Source: Deltaproteobacteria bacterium
GTDB taxonomy: Bacteria > Desulfobacterota > DSM-4660 > Desulfatiglandales > HGW-15
Assembly (NCBI GenBank): GCA_016926135.1
Contig: JAFGPH010000107.1
Location: forward strand, 1 to 12,468
Direction of reading: 5' to 3'
DNA length: 12,468 nucleotides
The stretch's first letter is position 1, and each line of letters opens with the position of its first letter. A program made the position numbers and the translations under genes. The notes under the pieces are model-generated. The model made no database searches and was not told where the DNA came from. It saw nothing but the letters and a program-made list of their open reading frames with translations. Below, piece by piece: positions 1-6,944 of the stretch.

Positions 1-711
1 GTCCTCTGGAAACCTGAGATCGCCCCCAGGGCGGAAAAAGGGACCTGGAGAGAGCGGATCGCCGCCATCCCGGATGGATTGGTCATCCTGGTGATTTTCG
101 GCATCGTAATCGGCGGCATGATCAGCGGATTCTTCAGCCCTACCGAATCCGGTACCATAGGAACGGTTGCCGTGTTTCTTCTGGCCCTGGTGAGAAGAGA
201 GATCAATTCCAAAATGCTGGTGGCCTCATTCCGGGGATCGTTGAGAACCTCCATCATGACCCTCATGCTGATCGCCGGATCTTCTATCTTCGGACACTTC
301 CTGGCGATTACCGAGATCCCCATGATTGCCGCCGACTGGACCGCCTCCCTCCCTGTGCCGAAGTTTCTGATCATTGTCGTCATCATCGCCGTGTACCTGA
401 TCGGTGGCTCCATTATGGATGATCTGGCCTTCATGGTGCTGGCCACGCCGATCTTCTTCCCGACCGTGATTAACCTCGGTTACGATCCCATTTGGTTCGG
501 CATTCTGATATGCATAACCCTCATGATCGGCGGTCTCATTCCACCGATCGCCATTTATGTCTTTATCTTGGGGAATATCACCGGGCTCCCCTTCAAGACC
601 ATCTACAAAGGCGTTATTCCCTTTCTTAGCGCTCTTATCGTCGCCCTGGCGATCATGTTTGTTTTCCCTGGTTTTGCGATCTGGCTGCCGAATCTTTTTA
701 TGGGGAAATAG
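1..711 (+). CDS. dctM: TRAP transporter large permease subunit (DctM family), C-terminal part
   Basis: The frame is open to the left edge, so the gene begins outside the window; 236 residues are visible, about half of a usual DctM. It would be the large membrane subunit of a tripartite ATP-independent periplasmic transporter, moving an organic acid or similar solute driven by an ion gradient. Seen: several hydrophobic helices, the family-like stretch FFSPTESGTIGTVAVF near residues 44-59, a GGSIMDDLAF loop, then TPIFFPTVINLGYDPIWFGI and a GGLIPPIA turn, in the order expected for the C-terminal half of DctM. The substrate cannot be told because the binding protein and small subunit are not in the window. 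The end is convergent with the M48 peptidase gene; the 102 bases between them show no strong terminator hairpin. Confidence 0.9.
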   Translation, partial: VLWKPEIAPRAEKGTWRERIAAIPDGLVILVIFGIVIGGMISGFFSPTESGTIGTVAVFLLALVRREINSKMLVASFRGSLRTSIMTLMLIAGSSIFGHFLAITEIPMIAADWTASLPVPKFLIIVVIIAVYLIGGSIMDDLAFMVLATPIFFPTVINLGYDPIWFGILICITLMIGGLIPPIAIYVFILGNITGLPFKTIYKGVIPFLSALIVALAIMFVFPGFAIWLPNLFMGK

Positions 712-813
712 CCGGCAGGTTATTCGAGACAATCCTTTCGCAGGCCCTCATCGGGAAGGCAGGTCATTCTCTCCTGGGCGGAGGATCCGCAGCATCCATG
801 CCAGGACTGAAGC

Positions 814-2763
814 TCAGATTGCCCCGGGCGAAGTGCTCTGCTTCTCGGCCAAGACCCCCGGGAAAAGGGGAGGGATGGGGCAGTCCAGGGTGTCGGCCAC
901 CGCGCGCAGCAGCTCCGCCTCCTCCAGGGTGATCCGCGCATCGGCGCTGATGCAGAGTTCGCATGCCTGCAGCAGTTGCCTCCTGATCGGAAAGGAAGCC
1001 TCGGAAAGCCTTTGGATCGCGACATTCAAGGCCTTCAGGCTGCACTTCTCACGGGGCAGCATTCCCCGTCTCGCCCCGCCGGGTTCCAGGATCTCCCAGC
1101 CCTTCCTGAAGGCCTCTTCGGCGGCGGCGCCGTCTTTCGTCCCCTGCCAGGCGAGGAGAGAGAGAAGCTCCGTGCACTCCATCCGGATTTGATCGAATGC
1201 CCGGTACTTGATCCTTGGGGCGCTTGTCTTGTGAAAAACCCTGTCGAGGTGCCGAAAGACCACACGCTGCAGGGTGTATTCGAACAGGTTGATCCGGCGA
1301 TCCGCCTCCACGAGGCGTTTCACGTTATCGCGAAATCTCGTGTACTGCCCGGCCGAGAGGGTCCTGAGCGCGGGCATGGCCATATCCACAACGGGCAACC
1401 GATAACCCCCACCCACCTGATCCATCAGGGGCATGAGCATCAGGACCTGACGCATTACGGCCGGATCCGCCTGTTCCTTTAGCGTCACCATCTGGGCCTT
1501 GCGGTCCCCCTTTTCCCGGTTAAGGAGGAGACTGTAGATCAAGGCCCTGGCCCCAAAGGGCTCCCGGGCCGCCTCGGTCACCAGGGGCGGCAGGTCGGCG
1601 AGCAGGTTTTCAGCATAGGCAAGATGCTCCGGCTGCGGTTTCCCGACCGTGGCCACGAGCCTCTCGGGCGGAATGCCCGACCTTTCTCCTGAAAAGAAAC
1701 CCGCTGCGGCCAGGGCCTCCGCGTCCCCGCCAACGGGCCCTGGGCTCCCGGGCAATCCCTTGAATGACGGTTCAATCCTCCGTATCCTTTCTTCGATGGG
1801 CGGGTGGGTGGAGAGCATGCGCAGGAAGGACCTCCTCAATCCGTTGCCGAAGAACAGGTGGCTTGCCTCTTCGGCACGGGCGTTGCGGATGAGCGAGCCG
1901 TCCTTGAGACCGGCAATTTGTTTCAGTGCCCCCAGGAGACCCGAGGGGTTCCTCGTAAACTGCACCGCCGAAGCATCCGCCAGGAATTCCCGCTGCCGGG
2001 ATACGGCGCTCTTGATGAGTTTTCCGAAAAAGACCCCGATATAGCCGACAACCAGAAACATGAAAGCCAGAACCAGGATGGGCATACTCCCGCCGCCCTT
2101 CCTGTCGCTGCTCCTGGACCCGCTGGAAGACATGCCGCGGAGGATGACCCGGCCGATGATGGCGATCACGAGGATCCCATTGATGACACCGATAAGCCTC
2201 AGGTTGAGGCGCATGTCCCCGTTCAGGATGTGGCTGAACTCGTGGGCCACCACGCCCTGAAGCTCGTCGCGCGAAAGCCGGCTGATGCCGCCCCTGGTGA
2301 CGGCTACCACGGCATCGCCCTGGCTGAGTCCGGCGGCAAAGGCATTGATGTTCTTCTCCTGCTGGAGCACATAGACCCTCGGTACGGGCACCCCCGAGGC
2401 GATGGCCATCTCCTCCACCACATTGACGAGCTTCCGCTCGTCCGGATCCGTTGTGTTGGGGATGACGGGCGTGGCCCCGAGTGTCTCGGCCACCTTGTCA
2501 CCCCCCTTGGAAAGGACGATGATCTTGTAAAGGCTGCCGATCAGGACCACTGTGACGACCCCCAACGCTACCCAGGAGAAGAGGGGGGGCGACCAGAGGG
2601 AGAGAACATCCTCACCGCCGAGGTTCCAAGCAAGCAGCACGGCTCCGTACACGCCGCAGATGATGAAGGCAACGGCGAGGAGAAAATAGAGAATCAGGAG
2701 GGTCGTCTTTCTCTTTGCGGCGGCCTGGCTCTCGAAGAAATCCATGCTCACGCGAGGGGCCAT
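814..2763 (-). CDS. M48 family membrane zinc metallopeptidase (HtpX-like) with long C-terminal extension
   Basis: A 649-residue membrane peptidase. Two hydrophobic segments (about 20-46 and 61-85) precede the catalytic domain. The zinc motif HEFSH is at 174-178 (H174, E175, H178) and the likely third ligand is E259 in REFLADASAV. Two more membrane segments (about 190-210 and 228-250) lie between these, as in HtpX. STHPP at 318-322 is the conserved M48 end motif. Roughly 300 residues follow that HtpX (usually about 290 residues) lacks. Their last part (595-635) has a helical stretch with ADARITLEEAELLRAVAD that resembles TerB-like acidic helices; this is inference. The start ATG at 2763 has GGAGG at 2772-2776 (8-nt spacing). 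It lies downstream of lemA, a common partner of such peptidases, and is probably a membrane protein quality-control enzyme. The MITE-like element separates the two genes. Confidence 0.92.
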   Translation of the reverse strand: MAPRVSMDFFESQAAAKRKTTLLILYFLLAVAFIICGVYGAVLLAWNLGGEDVLSLWSPPLFSWVALGVVTVVLIGSLYKIIVLSKGGDKVAETLGATPVIPNTTDPDERKLVNVVEEMAIASGVPVPRVYVLQQEKNINAFAAGLSQGDAVVAVTRGGISRLSRDELQGVVAHEFSHILNGDMRLNLRLIGVINGILVIAIIGRVILRGMSSSGSRSSDRKGGGSMPILVLAFMFLVVGYIGVFFGKLIKSAVSRQREFLADASAVQFTRNPSGLLGALKQIAGLKDGSLIRNARAEEASHLFFGNGLRRSFLRMLSTHPPIEERIRRIEPSFKGLPGSPGPVGGDAEALAAAGFFSGERSGIPPERLVATVGKPQPEHLAYAENLLADLPPLVTEAAREPFGARALIYSLLLNREKGDRKAQMVTLKEQADPAVMRQVLMLMPLMDQVGGGYRLPVVDMAMPALRTLSAGQYTRFRDNVKRLVEADRRINLFEYTLQRVVFRHLDRVFHKTSAPRIKYRAFDQIRMECTELLSLLAWQGTKDGAAAEEAFRKGWEILEPGGARRGMLPREKCSLKALNVAIQRLSEASFPIRRQLLQACELCISADARITLEEAELLRAVADTLDCPIPPLFPGVLAEKQSTSPGAI

Positions 2764-2779
2764 CTTTAACGCCTCCGGC

Positions 2780-2801
2780 AGTGTCGTGTCCCAGAAATAC
2801 C
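2780..2801 (+). repeat. Left terminal inverted repeat of the MITE-like element
   Basis: Begins AGTGTCGTGTCCCAGAAATA and ends CC. It is the exact reverse complement of 3088-3109. It lies 3 bases from the GGAGG that serves the M48 peptidase gene, so the element leaves that ribosome binding site intact. Confidence 0.85.
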
Positions 2802-3087
2802 GTAATTTATTCCAAGGCCACCTATAGAACCGTCCGCCACCAAAGGGCCGCCCCGGGGGTGGTCTCTCAGGATCGCAACTCCTCTTTGTGCATTGCCGAT
2901 TACCGCCCCGTAGTATCGAAATTCACACCGTTGCAGGGACAGGGCTGTGGCCTGTTTCGGGTGTCGCAGCCTGGGGCTGCTTGTGGAAAACGCAGAATCC
3001 GGGTCCCGTCTTATACGCATCGGAGAGATAGTTGCGGCCTGGACGACCACCCCCAGAGCGGCCCCTCGATCACCAGGGATTTGTAAA

Positions 3088-3109
3088 GGTATTTCTGGGA
3101 CACGACACT
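3088..3109 (-). repeat. Right terminal inverted repeat of the MITE-like element
   Basis: Exact reverse complement of 2780-2801, with no mismatch over 22 bases. Its outermost two bases are part of the lemA stop codon (TAG on the minus strand, 3108-3110), so the insertion point coincides with the end of lemA. Confidence 0.85.
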
Positions 3110-3695
3110 AGAACGAGACCTTTACGGCCTCACGTTCCTCCGGGACCGAGACTTCGAACAGGACGGCCTCCCTGAAGCCGAAGGTGTTGGCGATGAGGAC
3201 ATTGGGAAACTTCTCCCTCGAGATGTTGTACTCCATGACTGCGTCGTTGTATGCCTGTCTGGCAAAAGAGACCCTGTTCTCGGTGGAGGTGAGTTCCTCC
3301 ATGAGCTGGGCCATGGTCTGGTTGGCCTTGAGGTCGGGGTAGGCCTCCGCCAGGGCAAAAAGCCGGCCCAGGGCACCCGTCAGGACCGCCTCGGCGCCGC
3401 TAAGTGCCCCCATGGTCCCGGGATCTCCCGGATTGGATGCCGCCTTCTGGTTGGCCGCGCTTGCCTGGTTTCGGGCCTGAATGACCGCCTCCAGGGTTCC
3501 CCTTTCGTGCTTGAGATAACCCTTGGCGGTCTCCACCAGATTGGGGATCAGGTCGTAGCGTCGTTTCAGTTGGACGTCGATCTGGCTGTATGCGTTTTTG
3601 TAGCGGTTCCTGAGGGTGATCAAGGCGTTGTACATGACAATGCATGCCACCACCAGAACCACGATAATCCCGAGGAAGATCAGTGCGCCGAGCAT
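3108..3695 (-). CDS. lemA: LemA family membrane-anchored protein
   Basis: 195 residues, the normal LemA length. One N-terminal transmembrane helix (about residues 3-23) is followed by the diagnostic LemA helix with YNALITLRNRYKNAYSQIDV, then LKRRYDLIPNLVETAKGY and ARNQA. The C-terminus ends KVSF, typical for the family, so the protein is complete although a mobile element abuts its stop codon. LemA proteins are helical-bundle membrane proteins of poorly defined role, often encoded next to M48 peptidases as here, and may act with them at the membrane. The ATG at 3695 has a strong AGGAGG (3702-3707 on the complementary strand) at 6-nt spacing. It is the first gene of a minus-strand pair. Confidence 0.95.
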   Translation of the reverse strand: MLGALIFLGIIVVLVVACIVMYNALITLRNRYKNAYSQIDVQLKRRYDLIPNLVETAKGYLKHERGTLEAVIQARNQASAANQKAASNPGDPGTMGALSGAEAVLTGALGRLFALAEAYPDLKANQTMAQLMEELTSTENRVSFARQAYNDAVMEYNISREKFPNVLIANTFGFREAVLFEVSVPEEREAVKVSF

Positions 3696-3787
3696 ATGTG
3701 CCCTCCTTTCAGTCCGGAATCCTGTGTCCTTTTATTTCATTTTTACAGGCATTACAAGTCGGCTGGAACCGGAGGCTCGGGGTAGAA

Positions 3788-3804
3788 CGGGAAGAATTTT
3801 CCCG
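3788..3804. promoter_or_regulatory. Palindrome in the lemA / 3955 divergent intergenic region
   Basis: CGGGAA-GAATT-TTCCCG is a 6-bp perfect inverted repeat with a 5-nt centre, about 93 bases upstream of the lemA start and 150 upstream of the divergent hypothetical gene. It could be an operator for either gene or a chance hairpin. On the minus strand TTGACA occurs just upstream of it, but the matching -10 hexamer is poor. Confidence 0.25.
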
Positions 3805-3954
3805 GTCGCGCACCTGTCAAGTCGAAGCGCCTACGACAGCAAACATATAAGTCGTTGAAATTCATGAACGATTACCGTCCGGGGGCTGATCTCCCGGCAT
3901 GGCACCCCTATTGCAGAGTCTGTGGTCGGTATCTCTTTCACGAAGCGCAGGTAC

Positions 3955-5046
3955 ATGGATCAACAAACCATATCTTTGCCAAATCGGGTGGAAGTGGCCC
4001 GCGGGGGACGGTTCATTCCCGTCACGCGGGGAGGCGGTTCCGATTTCAGGACGTTTCTCGTCTCCAGTGCCGCGGCCCAGCCCCCGACACCTCCCGAGAC
4101 CAGCCCCCCTCAGGCGGCCGCGTCGCTCCCCGGGATCTTCCCCGGCCCCCCCGCCATCACGTCCCCGACCCTTTCGCGCAATGACGCCATCACGGCGTAC
4201 AGAAAGTATGAAACCAGGGCGGCGCCGACAGCCGGCATGAGCGACGTGGAGAAATACAAGGACGACCAATTGCTCATTCACCCCGGTGGGGACCACTACG
4301 ACCTGGATCAGAAGAAGGTCGTGCAGGACCCTCCGGAGCAGAAGTCCTTCTGGGGAAGGATCAAGAAGGACCTCTCCGACGCCTTCAGCAACGTGAAGAA
4401 CTTTTTCGACGACCTCCTCTTCGGCGCCAAGTTTCATTACAGGGACAAGGACGGGCAGATCCGGGAAGGCAGGAGGCGAGGCCTCCTGGGCTCCGTGGTG
4501 GACTTCTTCAAGGACCTGGGCAGCGCCCTCAGCTTCGGCACCTGGCGGCCTGATGGAGAAGAGGAACCCCAGGGTTTCCTGAAGCGTGTGGGCTTCTTCT
4601 TTTCCAAAATGAAGGAGGCCGTCTTCGGGGATGTGATCCAGGGCATGGCCGGCAGTGTGATCCACATGGCGAAAGACCTCCTCTTCGCGGCGTGGAACAC
4701 CCTGGAGGTGATTCCTGACGCGACAATCGGGAACCTGGACGCAGGCCGCAAGGCCACGACTGCGATCTTCGACCACGGCCAGGTCGCGCTGGATTACATG
4801 ACCGATATCGTGCCGGGCGGGGACGCATGGGTGAGGGTCCACTCTCTCGACATCGCCAACCTCAAGGCACCCTTGCAGCAAAACCTCGAAAAACCTGAGA
4901 GATCCGACGACGATGAGCGATGGCGGTATGTGAGAAACACACCCTTCCGAAAGACCATCGAGACCATCGGCTCCCTCCTGATGGACATTCTGACCATCAA
5001 GGTCCTGGGACATTCGAAAATATCCTCCGACGAGCGAAAGGGCTGA
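3955..5046 (+). CDS. Hypothetical protein with Pro/Ala linker and repeated FF...FG helices
   Basis: Not recognised. From the ATG at 3955 it is 363 residues; an in-frame GTG at 3922 would add 11. Neither start has a strong ribosome binding site, and I prefer ATG. Residues 1-37 are polar, 38-75 form a Pro/Ala/Ser-rich linker, and 130-250 hold amphipathic to hydrophobic helices. Three related motifs are visible there: NFFDDLLFG (149-157), DFFKDLGSALSFG (183-195) and GFFFSKMKEAVFG (213-225). The first two are followed by a charged, glycine-containing turn (YRDKDGQ and RPDGEE). The tail is charged, then has a short hydrophobic helix (about 333-352). There is no signal peptide or catalytic motif I can name. 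The helices could bind a membrane surface or self-assemble; this is inference. It is on the same strand as the HD operon, 117 bases upstream. Confidence 0.7.
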   Translation: MDQQTISLPNRVEVARGGRFIPVTRGGGSDFRTFLVSSAAAQPPTPPETSPPQAAASLPGIFPGPPAITSPTLSRNDAITAYRKYETRAAPTAGMSDVEKYKDDQLLIHPGGDHYDLDQKKVVQDPPEQKSFWGRIKKDLSDAFSNVKNFFDDLLFGAKFHYRDKDGQIREGRRRGLLGSVVDFFKDLGSALSFGTWRPDGEEEPQGFLKRVGFFFSKMKEAVFGDVIQGMAGSVIHMAKDLLFAAWNTLEVIPDATIGNLDAGRKATTAIFDHGQVALDYMTDIVPGGDAWVRVHSLDIANLKAPLQQNLEKPERSDDDERWRYVRNTPFRKTIETIGSLLMDILTIKVLGHSKISSDERKG

Positions 5047-5066
5047 TCCCCCTAACCACAAATGAC

Positions 5067-5095
5067 TTGCCAACTCGGCATGAGTCCTCTAATTT
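5067..5095 (+). promoter_or_regulatory. Candidate sigma70-type promoter for the HD/coiled-coil operon
   Basis: TTGCCA (5067-5072) is one base off the -35 consensus. A 17-nt spacer leads to TAATTT (5090-5095), a weak -10. It lies in the gap between the hypothetical gene and the HD gene, about 70 bases before the HD start. The match is partial and untested. Confidence 0.35.
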
Positions 5096-5140
5096 TATGG
5101 CATGCTGATGAAAAATGCCCGTGTCCAAAGTTTCACCCCT

Positions 5141-5158
5141 TCCTTCGTGAGAGAAGGA
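5141..5158 (+). promoter_or_regulatory. Hairpin covering the HD gene ribosome binding site
   Basis: TCCTTC (5141-5146), a 6-nt loop, then GAAGGA (5153-5158) make a perfect 6-bp stem. GAAGGA is the apparent Shine-Dalgarno for the ATG at 5164 (5-nt spacing), so folding would hide it. It also supports 5164 rather than 5062 as the start. A 6-bp stem can occur by chance. Confidence 0.3.
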
Positions 5159-5163
5159 CGCGC

Positions 5164-5712
5164 ATGATCCCATCCATCGACGCATGCTTCAAGTTCATGG
5201 ACACCTATCACATGCCCCCTCACATCAGGGCACACTCCATCATGGTGGAGAAGATCGCCACCCTGCTCGCTGAGGCCCTGGAAAAGGCCGGTGTCAGTCT
5301 CTCCCTGGAGAAAGTGAGGGCCGGTGCCCTCTTGCACGACATCGCCAAGCGCCTCTGCCTGGAAACCGGTGAGGACCACTCCGTGAAAGGCAGAGAGATC
5401 TGTCTCCTGAACAGCCTGGATGAGATTGCGGAGATCGTGGCGGAGCACGTGATCCTGAAGGATTATCGGCCGGGCGGTCCCATCACCGAAAAGGAGATCG
5501 TCTATTACTCGGACAAAAGGGTGAACCATGACACCGTGGTCAGTCTGGAGAAGAGGCTCCAGTACCTTCTGGAGCGCTACGGGCAGGAAAAGGAGCACCT
5601 GAATCAGGCGATCATGAGGAACTTCGAGCGGTGCAAGGAGTTGGAGAGGCGCATATTTACCAGGCTGGCGTTCGAACCCGGTGAGCTGGCAGGGATGATC
5701 CAGACGCAATGA
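5164..5712 (+). CDS. HD-domain metal-dependent phosphohydrolase
   Basis: 182 residues from ATG 5164, the start favoured by GAAGGA five bases upstream and by the family-like opening MIPSIDACFKFMDTYHMPPH. An upstream in-frame ATG at 5062 would give 216 residues with an unfamily-like N-terminus. HD superfamily metal ligands are visible: H24, the H58-D59 pair in ALLHDIAK, H95, and D117 in YYSDKRVNHD. Such proteins are single-domain phosphohydrolases acting on nucleotides or phosphate esters in the cytoplasm; the substrate cannot be told. In some relatives this domain is joined to a nucleotidyltransferase domain, which is absent here. Its stop overlaps the next start (ATGA), which implies translational coupling to the exported coiled-coil gene. 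Confidence 0.88.
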   Translation: MIPSIDACFKFMDTYHMPPHIRAHSIMVEKIATLLAEALEKAGVSLSLEKVRAGALLHDIAKRLCLETGEDHSVKGREICLLNSLDEIAEIVAEHVILKDYRPGGPITEKEIVYYSDKRVNHDTVVSLEKRLQYLLERYGQEKEHLNQAIMRNFERCKELERRIFTRLAFEPGELAGMIQTQ

Positions 5713-6134
5713 TCGTTCTCGGCATGAAAAAGAGGCTTCTTCCCTGGGTTTTCGGTCTTCTCCTCATGGGATTCCTGCAACACCCGAACGACGCTCTCGC
5801 CCGGGGGAGTGGATCCGGACCAGAGTTCCGGCCTGCGCGCGGCGACGTGTTCCTTGACACACAGGGTCCGCCGCGGGATGCACCCCAAAGGGAATACCGG
5901 GATCTGCAAAGGCAGCTGAAGGAACTCCTTCGCGAACTGGAGAACCTGGAGAAGGAGGCCCGCGAGAAGCTTCAGAAGGACATCTTCCCCCTCATCCGGC
6001 AGGAGATCGAGAGGCTGAGGAAATGGCTCCGCGACCTTCCCTTCAAAAGGGAAGAGGACAAACCTGAACCCCTCAGGACCCGCGCCCAGGGCTTCCCCGT
6101 CTACCCCTTCCACGAGAGTGGGAGAGCGGTATGA
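5709..6134 (+). CDS. Exported coiled-coil hypothetical protein
   Basis: 141 residues, family not recognised. The N-terminus has a Lys/Arg pair, a hydrophobic core (about 10-23) and an ALA-R site near residue 31, consistent with a signal peptide. M6 at 5724 is an alternative start. Residues 60-112 are strongly charged and heptad-like, predicting a coiled coil, and end in a basic-acidic stretch and the sequence TRAQGFPVYPF. The ATGA overlap with the HD gene upstream and another ATGA overlap with the next gene make this a coupled three-gene cluster. Residues 88-137 recur in a second, truncated copy at 7211-7360. The role is unknown; the protein is probably periplasmic or envelope-attached. Confidence 0.75.
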   Translation: MIVLGMKKRLLPWVFGLLLMGFLQHPNDALARGSGSGPEFRPARGDVFLDTQGPPRDAPQREYRDLQRQLKELLRELENLEKEAREKLQKDIFPLIRQEIERLRKWLRDLPFKREEDKPEPLRTRAQGFPVYPFHESGRAV

Positions 6135-6331
6135 GCATCCGGGAAGTGGCCAGAGAGCTCTACCGGCTGGAGCGCGAGGTGGAAGAGATGGAAGGCCGTT
6201 TGAAGGACCTGCCCCTTCAGGAGAGGGGCGAGTGGGAGGACCGGCTTCGCAAGGCGGGGGCGGAGCGGGACAGGCTCAGAAAGGTCCTTGAGGCCAAGAA
6301 AGAACCTCCGCCCTACCGAAAACCCATGTAA
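6131..6331 (+). CDS. Small coiled-coil hypothetical protein
   Basis: 66 residues, nearly all charged with leucine heptads (about 5-57), predicting one long coiled coil, with a proline-rich end PPPYRKP. There is no signal peptide or membrane segment. The ATG overlaps the stop of the previous gene (ATGA at 6131-6134), and GGGAG lies about six bases upstream, so it is well placed for expression. It may interact with its coiled-coil neighbour, though the neighbour appears exported and this one does not. Family not recognised. Confidence 0.6.
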   Translation: MSIREVARELYRLEREVEEMEGRLKDLPLQERGEWEDRLRKAGAERDRLRKVLEAKKEPPPYRKPM

Positions 6332-6449
6332 GAGCCTGGAGTGATGGAGTATTGACTCAAGAGGAGAGTGCGAGAACCCGGAAGGCAGATCCGCCGCTAC
6401 ACCATCACCCGGTCTCAGGATTCTTGAAGACGGCTGCCAGTTATGAAGG

Positions 6450-6944
6450 CTACTTGCGATTTCGGGGGTGAAAGCTCTTCGCTCTCAGAAGGTATTCAAT
6501 GTCTTGCTCATCCTTCACGTTGGGCTTTCTGATCTTCTTAAGCCGGATGAGGTCGTCGATGGAAGGCACCCTGAAGGAGATGTCTTCGGCAGGATCTTCA
6601 ATGAAGGCCGCATTTCGGTAGCACTCCTTGAAATGGATCGTTTCACCTTCCGTGTTCCTGGAGCTTTTGTGAAAGAAAAGGTCGTATTTCCTCATTCCCG
6701 AAAAACCGGTGACGATAGGCCTTTTCGTGTCAACTGGGTGGGAGAATTCGAAACCCAGTTCCTCCTCCAAGAGGGTGAGGGCCTTCTTCCTGTCTGCCAC
6801 GTCAATCCAGATGTCGTTATCGCCGGTGAGAACAGGGCCGCCGTAAAGGATTACGGCCCTTCGACCTATGATGAGGTATCGGATGCCGTGCCGGTTGAAG
6901 TTGCGAATGACCTCCAGCAGTGTGACTTCATTTTCCGGTTCCAT
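6450..6944 (-). CDS. Nucleotidyltransferase of the AbiEii/DUF6036-like type
   Basis: 164 residues from ATG 6944 (MEPENEVTLLEVIRN). A longer frame reaches 7088, but its extra N-terminus is low-complexity basic and overlaps the neighbour in another frame. The fold signature is IRYLIIGRRAVILYGG followed by LTGDNDIWID: D42 and D44 form the DxD metal pair, and D88 in RKYDLFF is the likely third acid. The usual IGG-x-A turn reads IGRRA (G27 R28), an unusual substitution at the nucleotide-binding glycine pair. The C-terminal PSIDDLIRLKKIRK...KDEQDIEYL matches the family's ending. Members often are toxins or modifiers of a partner molecule. It overlaps the small upstream gene by 17 bases, a two-gene toxin-antitoxin-like layout. 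Confidence 0.8.
   Translation of the reverse strand: MEPENEVTLLEVIRNFNRHGIRYLIIGRRAVILYGGPVLTGDNDIWIDVADRKKALTLLEEELGFEFSHPVDTKRPIVTGFSGMRKYDLFFHKSSRNTEGETIHFKECYRNAAFIEDPAEDISFRVPSIDDLIRLKKIRKPNVKDEQDIEYLLRAKSFHPRNRK

Larger units (their letters stand above)
2780..3109. mobile_element. MITE-like non-autonomous element between lemA and the M48 gene
   Basis: This 330-bp stretch has no convincing gene. Its ends are perfect 22-bp inverted repeats (2780-2801 and 3088-3109). A second inverted block follows further in: 2845-2880 pairs with 3030-3064 at about 29 of 36 positions with one gap. The left arm carries about 21 extra bases between outer and inner block. The element sits between two co-directional genes, its right end covers the lemA stop codon, and its left end stops just before the M48 ribosome binding site. 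No coding capacity for a transposase exists, so it would need a transposase in trans. Flanks are TA on one side and CA on the other, so a TA target duplication is possible but not intact. I cannot name the family. Confidence 0.75.

Noticed and set aside
712..813. Terminator between the TRAP permease and the M48 gene
   Set aside because: Only very short stems are visible and no T-tract follows, so nothing supports an intrinsic terminator.
2715..3086. Short open frames on both strands within the 2764-3107 gap
   Set aside because: They cross the terminal repeats of the element, have no ribosome binding site, and their products look random.
3804..3820. TTGACA on the minus strand upstream of lemA as a -35 box
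   Set aside because: At 17-nt spacing the next hexamer is ATTCTT, a poor -10, so I do not call a promoter there.
3862..5073. A 403-codon open frame on the minus strand opposite the hypothetical gene
   Set aside because: Its translation is rich in His, Val and Arg with no domain. It is explained by strong GC bias at third codon positions of the plus-strand gene, which has a more protein-like composition.
6332..6449. Possible gene or insertion boundary repeat after the small coiled-coil gene
   Set aside because: No open frame with a ribosome binding site, and no direct repeat matching the 7126-7202 side was found by eye.
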